This document shows, piece by piece, positions 50,735 to 59,800 of a DNA stretch of 64,000 nt (within the stretch, counting starts at the first letter, position 1; the number at the start of each line of letters is the position of its first letter). The notes under the pieces were generated by a model. It saw only the letters and a program-made list of their open reading frames with translations, made no database searches and was not told the origin of the DNA. Both the position numbers and the translations under genes were made by a program. The stretch is from Sphingomonas_L flavalba_A (lineage in GTDB: Bacteria; Pseudomonadota; Alphaproteobacteria; Sphingomonadales; Sphingomonadaceae), in the NCBI RefSeq assembly GCF_047553045.1, contig NZ_CP180208.1, positions 558,001 through 622,000 on the forward strand, read 5' to 3'.

Positions 50735-51538
50735 TTGCCCCAGCCGGTATCCGCTAACGCCGAATCCTTCATCGGGCGGCTGCGTGCGGGCGCGCGCAAG
50801 CGGGCGACCGGGATCATCCTGACCCTGTTCGTCGAACTGCTGCTCTGCCTGGCGCTGCTGACCCTGGCGCCGCCGCTGTCCCGCCAGCAGGACAGCGGGA
50901 CCGCGGTGAAGCTGTTCAACCTGCCGGCGGCGCAGGAAGCGGCGCCGGAGCCGGCGGCCAGCCCGGAGAGCCGGCGCGCGGCTGAACAGCAGGAGCAGGC
51001 GCCGGAAACGGCGGCGGAAGAGGCGCCGCCACAGCCCGCCGCCGCCCCGGAACGGCCGGTGCTGTCGCCGTTCATTCCGCTGACGCGAGACCAGCTGGTC
51101 GTCGCCGACATTGGCGCGATGGAAGCGCGACCACCCGCCACCGCGCCCGCGCGCCCGCTGGCCGGGCCGCCGAACACCGCGCGGCCGGGCGATACGCCGC
51201 GCGTGCCGGGGGCCGGGCCGAACGGCGAGCCGCTTTATGCGGCAGCCTGGTACCGCGAACCGTATGACGACGAACTGAGCGGTTATCTCGCCACCGCGAG
51301 CGGGCCGGGGTGGGGGCTGATCGCCTGCCGCACCGCGCCGAATTTTCGCGTCGAGGATTGCGTGGCGCTCGACGAATATCCCGAACGGTCGAACATTGCC
51401 CGCGCGGTGCTGGCCGCCGCCTGGCAGTTCAAGGTCAGGCCGCCGCAGATCGGCGGGCGGCCGCAGGTCGGCGAATGGGTGCGGATTCGGATCGACTACG
51501 GCATCCGCCGGACGCAGCGCAGTTACGAAGGGCGCTGA
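50735..51538 (+). CDS. Membrane-anchored proline-rich protein, TonB-like layout
   Basis: A 267-residue protein with one N-terminal membrane helix (about 27-46, GIILTLFVELLLCLALLTLA), a long Ala/Pro/Glu-rich linker (about 60-150) and a C-terminal folded part with two Cys residues (ACRTAPNFRVEDCVALDEYP). The layout resembles TonB-type transducers, but the C-terminal domain does not carry a clear TonB signature. The TTG at 50735 follows GAGG by 8 bases; an ATG at 50651 would add 28 residues. The last 16 bp overlap pgeF convergently. Function unknown; envelope role likely. Confidence 0.65.
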   Translation: MPQPVSANAESFIGRLRAGARKRATGIILTLFVELLLCLALLTLAPPLSRQQDSGTAVKLFNLPAAQEAAPEPAASPESRRAAEQQEQAPETAAEEAPPQPAAAPERPVLSPFIPLTRDQLVVADIGAMEARPPATAPARPLAGPPNTARPGDTPRVPGAGPNGEPLYAAAWYREPYDDELSGYLATASGPGWGLIACRTAPNFRVEDCVALDEYPERSNIARAVLAAAWQFKVRPPQIGGRPQVGEWVRIRIDYGIRRTQRSYEGR

Positions 51539-52302
51539 TCCGGCAGCCCGATCAGCGACAACTGGCGGCCATAGCCCGGTTCCCCCCGGTGGGTGGCGCG
51601 GCGGTAGCTGAAGAAGCGGGCGGCATCGCCATAGGTGTCGAGACCGAGCGTTTCGACCCGGCCGATGCCGGCGGCGGCGAGGCGGGCGGCGACATAGGCT
51701 TCTATGTCGAACATGTGGTGACCGGCGCGGCCGGCGGAGAAGAAGCGTTCGTTGGCCGGATCGTCCGCCGCGAAGCGGTCGGCGAACGCGTCGTCGACCT
51801 CGTAGGAGGCGCGGCCGATGCACGGGCCGGTCGCGGCGGCGATCCGATCCCGCCGGGCGCCGAGCCGCTCCATCGCCGCGACCAGCGCGTCGGTGACGCC
51901 GCCGATCGCCCCCTTCCACCCGGCATGGGCGGCACCGACGACGCCTGCCGCCATGTCGGCGGCGAGCACCGGCACGCAATCGGCGGTGACGATGCCGAGC
52001 AGCAGGCCGGGCCGGTCGGTCACCAGCGCATCGGCAGGCGGGCGGGCGTCGTCCGGGAAGGGCGCGGTGGCGGTGACGACGTCGGCCGAATGGACCTGAT
52101 GGACGGCGACCAGCGCCGCACCGGGCAGCACCGCGTCGCGCGCCAGCGCCCGGTTGGCGGCGACGGTTTCCGGCGCGTCTTCCGAACCGAGACCGACATT
52201 CAGCCCGGCGTGGATGCCGTGCGACAGCCCGCCGCGCCGGCCGAGGAAGCCGTGGGGCACGCCGTCGAGCGCGGCGGCGCGGATGACCTCGACAGCGCTC
52301 AT
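51523..52302 (-). CDS. pgeF: PgeF/YfiH polyphenol oxidase-type protein
   Basis: A 259-residue laccase-domain protein of the YfiH family, linked to peptidoglycan editing and purine nucleoside hydrolysis or phosphorolysis. The conserved ligands are visible in AVHQVHSADV, GIVTADCVPVLAAD, GAAHAGWKG and GPCIGRASYEV. It ends the lgt-MidA-GNAT-pgeF run and overlaps the GNAT gene by 4 bases (ATGA). The order lgt, methyltransferase, pgeF is familiar in alphaproteobacteria, with the acetyltransferase as an insertion here. Confidence 0.93.
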   Translation of the reverse strand: MSAVEVIRAAALDGVPHGFLGRRGGLSHGIHAGLNVGLGSEDAPETVAANRALARDAVLPGAALVAVHQVHSADVVTATAPFPDDARPPADALVTDRPGLLLGIVTADCVPVLAADMAAGVVGAAHAGWKGAIGGVTDALVAAMERLGARRDRIAAATGPCIGRASYEVDDAFADRFAADDPANERFFSAGRAGHHMFDIEAYVAARLAAAGIGRVETLGLDTYGDAARFFSYRRATHRGEPGYGRQLSLIGLPDQRPS

Positions 52303-52811
52303 AACGGCTTGCTCCAGATGCGTTCGTCATCGACCTGATTGCCGACGACGAAGCCGTAGCGCCCGATCTCCGTGAAGCCGTAGCGGGTGTAGAAGGCCTT
52401 GGCACGCGCGTTTTCCGCGTAGACGGAGAGGTGGACGAACTGCGCGCCGGTGGCGTGCGCATTGTCGAGCGCCCAGTCCATCAACGCCGGCGCGACGCCG
52501 CGGCCATGCCAGGGTTTCAGCACGTAAAGCTGGTTCAGCTCGATCGCCGGGGCGGGGAGCGGGCCGGGCATGGTGACCGGGCCGATCTTGGCGAAGCCGA
52601 CGATGCGGCCGTCCGCTTCGGCGAGGCGGATTTGGAAAGCCGGATCGGACAGTTCCCGCCCCAGCCCGTCCGGCCCGAACACCGGGCCGATGAAGGCGTT
52701 GAGATCCGCCTCGTTGTAGAGATAGCCGAAGGTTTCCACCCAGCTTTGCCGGGCCATGTCCGCCAGCGGTTCATAATCGGCGGGGGTGGCGGCGCGATAG
52801 GTGACGGTCAT
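52299..52811 (-). CDS. GNAT-family N-acetyltransferase
   Basis: A 170-residue acetyltransferase. The acetyl-CoA-binding motif A is LYVLKPWHGRGVAPALMDWA (about 97-116), followed by the typical LSVYAENARAKAFYTRYGF block. It is coupled by 4-base ATGA overlaps to the methyltransferase before it and pgeF after it. Substrate unknown; small-molecule or protein N-terminal acetylation are both possible. Confidence 0.9.
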   Translation of the reverse strand: MTVTYRAATPADYEPLADMARQSWVETFGYLYNEADLNAFIGPVFGPDGLGRELSDPAFQIRLAEADGRIVGFAKIGPVTMPGPLPAPAIELNQLYVLKPWHGRGVAPALMDWALDNAHATGAQFVHLSVYAENARAKAFYTRYGFTEIGRYGFVVGNQVDDERIWSKPL

Positions 52812-53884
52812 GCGAAGCCCTCTGGCCGTGGCCAGCCCGGCGCGGTCAGCGCCAGCGCCTTGAACAGGGCGCCCATCTGGTCCGGCGCGGTCAGCCGGGC
52901 GAGGGCGGTGACGACTTCCGCCGTGCGGCCGGGGCGGTTGGCGAGGGCGGCAGCGCGGGCCTCTATGCCGATCTGGCGCAGCCAGTCGCCCTGGCCGAGC
53001 GGGCCGTGGGTTTCGGCGCCGCCGGCGCGAGCGGCGGCGGCCAGCGTCGCGAAATCGACATGGGCGGTCAGGTCGCACTCGCCCGGCGCCTCGAACGGGT
53101 TGGCGGCGGCGTGGCCACGAACCGCCTGCAGGGTTTCGCCGACGGCGGGGCCGGCATAGCCATAGTCGATGACGATCGCCGCGCCGCCCCGCGCCGCCAG
53201 CCGTTCGCCAAGGGCGCGGGCGATGGCGGCGGCGGCCGGGCAGGTTTCGACGATGCTGCCGGGGGCGGCGGCGCGCAGGGCGTCCGGCAGGATCGCGTCG
53301 AGCGGCGGGCCGCCGACGGTGGGGAGGAACAGCCCGTCGACCATGCCGACATGGCGTTCCCGCCAGCCGCCGGCGGCGCGGACGAGCTGGCGGATCGGCA
53401 ATGCGTCGAAAAATTCGTTGGCGACGACGAGCAGCGGCAGGTCGTCCGGCACGTCGGCAAGGGCCGCGTGGTGGCTGGCGCCGGGCACGCGATCCGCTTG
53501 CGCGGCGGCGAGCAGCGGGCTGGTTTCGACGAAATGGACGGGCGGGGCGAGGCCGGCGGCGGTCATCGCGCGGAGCGCGTCCACCGCCAGGGTGCCGCGC
53601 CCCGGCCCCAGTTCGACATAGCGGCAGGCGGGGCGGCCGGCGCGGTCCCACAGGTCGGCCAGCCACAGGCCGATCATCTCGCCGAACATCTGGCTGATTT
53701 CCGGCGCGGTGACGAAATCGCCGGCGGCGCCGAGCGGATCGCGCGTTGCGTAATAATGCGCGTTCGCCGCCGCCATGAAATGGCTGATCGGCACCGGGCC
53801 GTCGAGCAGGATCGCGGCGCGCAGCACCTGCGCGCAGGTCAGGGCGTCGTCTTCGGCCAAGGGTTCAGGCGACGCTCTGGTCAC
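52808..53884 (-). CDS. MidA/NDUFAF7-family SAM-dependent methyltransferase
   Basis: A 358-residue class I methyltransferase of the MidA family; its mitochondrial relative NDUFAF7 methylates an arginine of complex I. Family markers are GDFVTAPEISQMFGEMIGLW near residue 55, the SAM motif VELGPGRGTLAVDALR near 90, and VVANEFFDALPI near 155. The start is GTG at 53884, inside the last 20 bp of lgt. It is co-transcribed with lgt, the GNAT gene and pgeF. A role in respiratory complex I maturation is plausible from family knowledge but not shown here. Confidence 0.9.
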   Translation of the reverse strand: MTRASPEPLAEDDALTCAQVLRAAILLDGPVPISHFMAAANAHYYATRDPLGAAGDFVTAPEISQMFGEMIGLWLADLWDRAGRPACRYVELGPGRGTLAVDALRAMTAAGLAPPVHFVETSPLLAAAQADRVPGASHHAALADVPDDLPLLVVANEFFDALPIRQLVRAAGGWRERHVGMVDGLFLPTVGGPPLDAILPDALRAAAPGSIVETCPAAAAIARALGERLAARGGAAIVIDYGYAGPAVGETLQAVRGHAAANPFEAPGECDLTAHVDFATLAAAARAGGAETHGPLGQGDWLRQIGIEARAAALANRPGRTAEVVTALARLTAPDQMGALFKALALTAPGWPRPEGFA

Positions 53885-54725
53885 CGGCCACCGGCTCCAC
53901 CCGCACCCGCCGGCGCTTTGCGGTGGCGATCAGGTACAGGCCGCCGAGGATCATCGGCACGCACAGCGTCTGCCCCATCGACAGGCCCCACCACAGATGT
54001 TCCAGCCCCTCGTCCGGCTGGCGGAAATGTTCGATGATGAAGCGGCCGGCGCCGTAGATCAGCAGGAAGGTGCCGACCAGCTTGCCCGGCTGGTAGCGGG
54101 CGTCGGTGCGCCAGAACAGGAACCACAGCACCGCGAACAGCAGCACTCCTTCGACACCCGCCTCGTAAAGCTGGCTGGGGTGGCGGGCGACGTCGCCCCC
54201 GCGCGGGAAGACGATGGCCCACGGCACGTCGGTCGCCCGGCCCCACAACTCGCCGTTGACGAAATTGGCGAGGCGGCCGAAGAACAGCCCGAACGGCACG
54301 CAGCAGGCGACGTAATCGTGGATGCGCAGCCAGTTCAGCCCGTTCTTGCGCGCCAGATAGACGATGGCGAGCGACACGCCGATCACCCCGCCGTGGAACG
54401 ACATGCCGCCTTCCCACAATTTCAGGATCTGAATCGGGTCGGCCAGGATCTCCGGCTTGTAGAACAGGATATAGGCGATGCGGCCACCCGCGATGATGCC
54501 GATCGTCGCGTAGAAGATAAGGTCGTCGGCATGGCGCCGGGCCATTGGCGCGCCGGGCTTGTCGAGCAATTTCAGCAGGTACCACCAGCCGACGATGATT
54601 CCCGCGATATAGGCCAGCGAGTACCATTTTATCTGGAAGAAACCGAGGTCGAGCGCGACCGGGGACAGGCCGAGCGAGTCGAAATGCAAGGCGGCCGTAG
54701 CGTCAGCTAGGAGGGTGAGGATCAA
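53865..54725 (-). CDS. lgt: Prolipoprotein diacylglyceryl transferase
   Basis: A 286-residue inner-membrane enzyme that transfers diacylglycerol to the lipobox Cys of prolipoproteins, the first step of lipoprotein maturation. About seven membrane helices are present. The signature GRLANFVNGELWGR and the HGG motif in GGMSFHGGVIG are intact. No ATG fits; the TTG at 54725 follows AAGGGA by 6 bases and begins MILTLLADAT. It heads the lgt-MidA-GNAT-pgeF operon, divergent from the acyl-CoA synthetase gene. Confidence 0.96.
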   Translation of the reverse strand: MILTLLADATAALHFDSLGLSPVALDLGFFQIKWYSLAYIAGIIVGWWYLLKLLDKPGAPMARRHADDLIFYATIGIIAGGRIAYILFYKPEILADPIQILKLWEGGMSFHGGVIGVSLAIVYLARKNGLNWLRIHDYVACCVPFGLFFGRLANFVNGELWGRATDVPWAIVFPRGGDVARHPSQLYEAGVEGVLLFAVLWFLFWRTDARYQPGKLVGTFLLIYGAGRFIIEHFRQPDEGLEHLWWGLSMGQTLCVPMILGGLYLIATAKRRRVRVEPVAGDQSVA

Positions 54726-54794
54726 GGCTTTTCCCTTTGGCTTTCCGCCTTCATAGTGCCCCCCGACAACAAGACCAAGCGGAAGAGAGGGGAC

Positions 54795-56504
54795 ATGCCG
54801 ACTGCGCTCGACCTGCGGATGGACGAAATCGCGCGACGGATCACCGGGCCGGACGGCATGTTGCCGCTGTCGACCATCGAGCGGGACGGGCTGAGCCTGC
54901 CGCTGATCGCCGCGGCGCCGCCGGCACTGCCTTATTATTTCGCCCATTTCTGCGCGGAGCATGGCGACAAGACCTTTCTGGTCGACGGCGACGAGCGGCT
55001 GAGCTTCGCCGAGACCTATGCCCATGCGCGGGCGGTCGCCGGGGCGCTGGTTCACGGCTTTGGCGTTGCTCCGGGCGATCATATCGGAATCGCCGCGCGC
55101 AACGCGCCGGCGTGGATCATCCTGGAGATGGCGATATTGATGGCGGGCGGCGTCGCGACGCTGCTCAACGGCTGGTGGCGGGGGGCGGAACTGGCCGCCG
55201 GGCTGCGCGACACCGATGCGCGGCTGGTCTTCGCCGACGGCCCGCGCGCCGCCCGGCTGGCCGAGGCGGCCGACGGCCATAGCGCCGAGCTTGTCGCGCT
55301 TGATTTCGACCAGCCGACGGCGGCGGTGCTGGCGCCGGTGCTGGCGCGCGGCGGCGGCGCCGATACCCGCCTGCCCGACGTCGGGCCGGAGGACGACGCG
55401 ACGATCCTGTTCACGTCCGGCTCCACCGGCCAGTCGAAAGGGGCGCTGTCCGACCATCGGGCGGTGATGCAGGCGACGTTCAACTATCTGGTCCAGTCGC
55501 TGATCGGGCTGGAACTGGTCACCGCCGAGCATGGCGCGCCGACCTTGCAGCCGGCGACGCTGCTCAACGTGCCGCTGTTCCATGTCACCGCAGAGGTGCC
55601 GGTGATGCTGCAAAGCTTTGCGATGGGCCGCAAGCTGGTGATGATGCCGAAGTGGGACGCGCGCGAGGCGATGCGGCTGATCGAGCGCGAGAAGATCACC
55701 TATTTCGTCGGCGTGCCGCTGATGAGTTTCGAGATACTGACCCACCCGGAGCGGGCGGATTTCGACCTGTCGTCCTGCCGTGATTTCGCCGCCGGCGGCG
55801 CGCCGCGTCCGGTGGAGCATGTCCGTCGCCTGTCGGAAGAGATGGGCGAGGCGAAGCCGTTGATCGGCTATGGCCTGACCGAAACCAACGCGGTCGGTTG
55901 CGCCAATTTTCGCGAGAATTACCTGGCAAAGCCGGACAGCACCGGTCGCGCGTCCTACCCGCTGGTCGAACTGGCGGTCCTCGACGCGCGCGGCGGGCCG
56001 GTAGCGACCGGCGAGCGCGGCGAAATCTGCATTCGCAGTATCTGCAATTTCAAGGAATACTGGAACGACCCGGCGGCGACGCACGAGGCGTTCACCGCCG
56101 ACGGGTTTTTCCGCACCGGCGACATCGGCTATCTCGATGCCGACGGTTATGTCTTCATCGTCGACCGCAAGAAGGACATCATCATCCGTGGCGGCGAGAA
56201 TATCAGCTGCCTGGAGGTTGAGGCGGCGCTCTACGCCCACCCCGAGGTGGCGGAAGCGGCGGTGTTCGCGTTGCCGGACCGGCGGTTGGGCGAGGTGCCG
56301 GGCGCCGTCGTCCACGCCAAGGCGGGGGTGGTGCTGGCGCCGCTGGAACTGTGCGAGTTTCTCGTCGGGCGGATCGCCGGCTTCAAGGTGCCGCAGCGCA
56401 TCTGGGTGGCGCCGGAACCGCTGCCGCGGCTGGGCACCGAGAAGATCGACAAGGTGCGGCTGCGCGCGCATTACCGGGCGGTCTATGCGCGCGAAGCGGC
56501 GTGA
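54795..56504 (+). CDS. AMP-dependent acyl-CoA synthetase/ligase
   Basis: A 569-residue adenylate-forming enzyme that activates a carboxylic acid via acyl-AMP and joins it to CoA. The phosphate-binding loop TSGSTGQSKG is at about 206-215, the YGLTETNAV motif near 360, the hinge Asp in TGDIGYLDADGYVFIVDRKKD near 441-459, and the C-terminal lysine in LGTEKIDK near 550. The chain length or aromatic preference cannot be read from sequence. The ATG at 54795 follows GAGAGGGG. The IorB-like gene starts 43 bp downstream on the same strand. Confidence 0.92.
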   Translation: MPTALDLRMDEIARRITGPDGMLPLSTIERDGLSLPLIAAAPPALPYYFAHFCAEHGDKTFLVDGDERLSFAETYAHARAVAGALVHGFGVAPGDHIGIAARNAPAWIILEMAILMAGGVATLLNGWWRGAELAAGLRDTDARLVFADGPRAARLAEAADGHSAELVALDFDQPTAAVLAPVLARGGGADTRLPDVGPEDDATILFTSGSTGQSKGALSDHRAVMQATFNYLVQSLIGLELVTAEHGAPTLQPATLLNVPLFHVTAEVPVMLQSFAMGRKLVMMPKWDAREAMRLIEREKITYFVGVPLMSFEILTHPERADFDLSSCRDFAAGGAPRPVEHVRRLSEEMGEAKPLIGYGLTETNAVGCANFRENYLAKPDSTGRASYPLVELAVLDARGGPVATGERGEICIRSICNFKEYWNDPAATHEAFTADGFFRTGDIGYLDADGYVFIVDRKKDIIIRGGENISCLEVEAALYAHPEVAEAAVFALPDRRLGEVPGAVVHAKAGVVLAPLELCEFLVGRIAGFKVPQRIWVAPEPLPRLGTEKIDKVRLRAHYRAVYAREAA

Positions 56505-56547
56505 TCGCGCTCTGGCGCCGGGCGCGGGACACGTCTAAACGCCCGGC

Positions 56548-58785
56548 ATGGTGCCAAGCCTTTCCGACCTGAGTGGCCGCGTCAGCCGGCGTGGACTGCT
56601 GATCGGCGGCGGTGCCGGGATCGGCCTGTTCGTCGCCTGGGCGGCGTGGCCGCGCCGCTATGCCCCCAATCTGGTCGCCGCGCCGGGTGAGACGATCATC
56701 AACGCCTGGATCAAGATCGGCGAGGACGGGCATGTCACCGTCGTCGTGCCGCAGGCGGAGATGGGGCAGGGGGTGACGACCAGCCTTCCCCAGATCGTCG
56801 CCGACGAACTGGGCGCCGACTGGCGGACGATCGCGGTCGAGGCGGCGCCGCTCAACCCGCTTTACGCCAACCGGCTGCTGGCGACCGGAATGGCGGCGGC
56901 GCTGGCTCCGGCGCTGAGCGGCAGCGCCGCCGGCTATGCCAAGCGCAGCGGGTTGATGGCGACGGCCGGTTCGACATCGCTGCGCGCGTTCGAGCGGCCG
57001 CTGCGCGATGCCGGGGCGACGGCGCGGGTGCTGCTGGCCAAGGCGGCGGCGGCGCGCTGGGGCATAGCGTGGGAAACCTGCGATACCAGGGATGGGTTTG
57101 TCGTTGCCGAGGAACGGCGGTTGCGTTTCGGCGAACTGGCGGCGGAGGCGGCCGGCCATACCGCGCCCAGCGCCCCGCCATGGCGCGCCGAGGGGCCGGA
57201 ACGGCTGTCCGGCCAGTCGCCGCTGCGGCTTGACCTGCCCGGCAAGATCGACGGATCGGCGACCTTTGCCGCCGACGTGCGCCTGCCGCGCATGGTGTAT
57301 GCCGCCATACGCCAGGGGCCGTTGGGCAACAGCAAGCTGGTCCGCGTCGACAAGGCGGCGGCGGAGCGGATCGCCGGGATGCGGTCCGTCGTCACCACCA
57401 ACCATTGGGTCGCGGCGGTCGCCAGCAACTGGTGGGCGGCGAACCGTGCGCTCGACGCGATGGCGCCGCGCTTCGAAACGCCAAAGCCGCTGATCGACGA
57501 CGCGGCGATCGACGCCGCGCTGGCGGCGGCGCTGGATGGCGACGGTCACAGGATCGCCGGGCAGGGGGATCTGGCCGAGGCGTTTCGCGGCCAGACGATC
57601 CGCGTGGCGGACTATGCGGTCGGGGTTGGGCAGCACGCCAGCCCGGAAACCCCGGCGGCGACCGCCCACTGGGACCGCGACATGCTGGAAATCTGGTTGC
57701 CGACCCAGGCGCCCGCCGTCGCCCGCCGGGTGGCGGCGGCGGCGATCGGCGTGGCGGAGGCGCAGGTTGTCGTCCACCCGACGCTGATCGGCGGCGGGTT
57801 CGGCCGGGCGCTCGACCATGAGGTGGCGGCGCAGGCGGCGATACTTGCCCGGCGGCTCGACCGGCCGGTGCAACTGATGTGGTCGCGCGCCGAGGAGATG
57901 ATGCACGACCGCTTCCGCGCCCCGGCACGGATGCGGATGGCGGCGCGGACCGACCCGGCCGGGCGAGTGATCGGCTGGCAGGCGAAGATCGCGACGCCAC
58001 CATGGGGGCAGGCGCTGGCCGATCGGCTTCTGGCCGGCGAGACGCTGGCCGGGGCGGCGCTGGCGGTTGCGCGCGGCGGTGACGGGCTGGCGGTGTCCGG
58101 TGCGGTGCCGCCCTACCGCATCCCGGCGCTGGCGGTGGACCACCACCCGGCGGAGATGGATCTGCCGACCGGATACTGGCGATCGGGCGGCGATTTCGTC
58201 AGTGCTTTCGCCACTGAATCCTTCATCGACGAGCTGGCGCATGGCGCCGGGATCGACCCGTTTTCCTGCCGGATGGCGATGCTTGCCGGGCAGCCGCGCC
58301 TTGCCCGCTGCCTGTCGACCGCGACCGCGCTCGGCGGCTGGCAGGGCGGCGGCACCGGCACCGGCCAGGGGATCGCCTGCCACGCATCGCGCGGATCGTT
58401 CGTTGCGGTGTTGGCCGAGGCCCGGCTGGACGGCGACCGGGTTCGCGTCGACCGGTTGGTCGCCGTCGCCGATGTCGGGCGGATGATCCACCCCGACATT
58501 GTCCGCCAGCAGATTGAGGGCGGGTTGCTGTTCGGCATGGCAGCGGCAGTGGCGGCGCCGGTCAGCATCGCCGCCGGGCTGGCCGGGCCGCGCCGGCTGG
58601 GCGAACTGCGCCTGCCCAAATTGGCCGATAGTCCGGAGGTGACGGTGGAACTGATCGCCAGCAAGGCGGAGCCGGGGGGGGCAAGCGAGGTAGCGGTGCC
58701 GCCGGTTGCCCCGGCGATTGCCAACGCGCTGTTCGCCGCGACCGGCCGCCGGTTCCGCACCCTGCCGTTCACGACCGCCGCATGA
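56548..58785 (+). CDS. Molybdopterin-binding oxidoreductase large subunit, IorB-like
   Basis: A 745-residue protein of the xanthine dehydrogenase family, closest in layout to isoquinoline 1-oxidoreductase beta subunits, with a twin-arginine signal (SRRGLLIGGGAG). The molybdopterin-binding glycine-rich segments VVVPQAEMGQGVTTSLPQIVADEL and HPTLIGGGFGRALDHEVAAQA are clear. Such enzymes pair with a small [2Fe-2S] subunit (IorA) usually encoded next door, but none is present here. The hydroxylated substrate is unknown. It overlaps hemH by 4 bases (ATGA), an unusual partner for this enzyme class. Confidence 0.9.
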   Translation: MVPSLSDLSGRVSRRGLLIGGGAGIGLFVAWAAWPRRYAPNLVAAPGETIINAWIKIGEDGHVTVVVPQAEMGQGVTTSLPQIVADELGADWRTIAVEAAPLNPLYANRLLATGMAAALAPALSGSAAGYAKRSGLMATAGSTSLRAFERPLRDAGATARVLLAKAAAARWGIAWETCDTRDGFVVAEERRLRFGELAAEAAGHTAPSAPPWRAEGPERLSGQSPLRLDLPGKIDGSATFAADVRLPRMVYAAIRQGPLGNSKLVRVDKAAAERIAGMRSVVTTNHWVAAVASNWWAANRALDAMAPRFETPKPLIDDAAIDAALAAALDGDGHRIAGQGDLAEAFRGQTIRVADYAVGVGQHASPETPAATAHWDRDMLEIWLPTQAPAVARRVAAAAIGVAEAQVVVHPTLIGGGFGRALDHEVAAQAAILARRLDRPVQLMWSRAEEMMHDRFRAPARMRMAARTDPAGRVIGWQAKIATPPWGQALADRLLAGETLAGAALAVARGGDGLAVSGAVPPYRIPALAVDHHPAEMDLPTGYWRSGGDFVSAFATESFIDELAHGAGIDPFSCRMAMLAGQPRLARCLSTATALGGWQGGGTGTGQGIACHASRGSFVAVLAEARLDGDRVRVDRLVAVADVGRMIHPDIVRQQIEGGLLFGMAAAVAAPVSIAAGLAGPRRLGELRLPKLADSPEVTVELIASKAEPGGASEVAVPPVAPAIANALFAATGRRFRTLPFTTAA

Positions 58786-59768
58786 GCATCAACGCACCCC
58801 GGATCGGCGTATTGCTGGTCAATCTTGGCACGCCGGATGCGCCGACCGCGCCGGCGGTGCGCCGCTATCTGCGCGAGTTTCTGTCCGATCCGCGGGTGAT
58901 CGAGATTCCGCCGTGGCTGTGGCAGCCGATCCTGCGCGGCATCATCCTGACCGTGCGGCCGCGCAAATCGGCGCGGGCCTATGCCGAGATTTGGGGGGCG
59001 GACGGTTCGCCGCTGGCCGCGATCACGCGCGCTCAGGCGGCGGCGTTGGTCGGTGCGTTCGGGCCGGAGGTGATGGTCGATTACGCGATGCGTTACGGCC
59101 AACCGGCGATCGGCGCGCGGATCGCGGCGTTGCAGGCGGCGGGGTGCGACCGCATTCTGATCGCCCCGCTTTACCCGCAATATTGCGCGGCAACGACGGC
59201 GGCGGCGACAGATGCCGCCTATGCCGCGCTGGCGGCGATGCGGGTGCAGCCGGCGTTGCGGGTGCTGCCGCCTTATTATGCCGAGCCGGCCTATATCGCC
59301 GCGTTGAAGGCGGCGACCGAAAGGGCGCTGGCGGCGCTGCCCTTTACGCCGGACGCGCTGGTCGCCAGCTTTCACGGCATGCCGGAGCGGACGCGGCGGC
59401 TGGGCGACCCCTATTACGACCATTGCATGACCACGGCGCGGCTGCTGTCGGAGGCGCTGGGCCGGCCGTTGACCGTCACGTTCCAGTCGCGTTTCGGGCG
59501 GGCGCGCTGGCTGGAGCCGGCAACCGACGCGACGCTGGCGGCGCTGCCGCAGCAGGGGGTGCGGCGGGTGGCGTTGCTGACCCCCGGTTTCGCCGCCGAC
59601 TGCCTGGAAACGCTGGAGGAGTTGGGCATTCGCGGGCGCGAGACCTTCATCGCGGCGGGGGGCAGCGATTTTGCCTGCCTGCCCTGCCTGAACGCGGAGG
59701 CGGAGGGCGTTGAATTACTGCGCCATCTGCTGCGACGCGAGCTTGAAGGGTGGACGCGGGCCGCCTAG
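58782..59768 (+). CDS. hemH: Ferrochelatase
   Basis: A 328-residue enzyme inserting Fe2+ into protoporphyrin IX (or the equivalent late porphyrin) in haem synthesis. The N-terminus GVLLVNLGTPDAPTAPAVRRYLREFLSD and the metal-site region SFHGMPERTRRLGDPYYDHC are diagnostic. Several Cys residues near the C-terminus (DFACLPCLNA, with DCLETLEELG before) could carry a [2Fe-2S] cluster as in some bacterial ferrochelatases. It overlaps the IorB-like gene by 4 bases and is followed by the acetoacetyl-CoA reductase gene 32 bp downstream. Confidence 0.96.
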   Translation: MSINAPRIGVLLVNLGTPDAPTAPAVRRYLREFLSDPRVIEIPPWLWQPILRGIILTVRPRKSARAYAEIWGADGSPLAAITRAQAAALVGAFGPEVMVDYAMRYGQPAIGARIAALQAAGCDRILIAPLYPQYCAATTAAATDAAYAALAAMRVQPALRVLPPYYAEPAYIAALKAATERALAALPFTPDALVASFHGMPERTRRLGDPYYDHCMTTARLLSEALGRPLTVTFQSRFGRARWLEPATDATLAALPQQGVRRVALLTPGFAADCLETLEELGIRGRETFIAAGGSDFACLPCLNAEAEGVELLRHLLRRELEGWTRAA

Positions 59769-59800
59769 TCTTTTCGTCCAACGAGGCAGGAGAGTCTTTC

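Noticed and set aside
53865..56471. An 868-residue protein including Lgt
   Set aside because: Only the last 286 residues are Lgt; the N-terminal part is antisense to the acyl-CoA synthetase gene and the TTG at 54725 with AAGGGA upstream is the sensible start.
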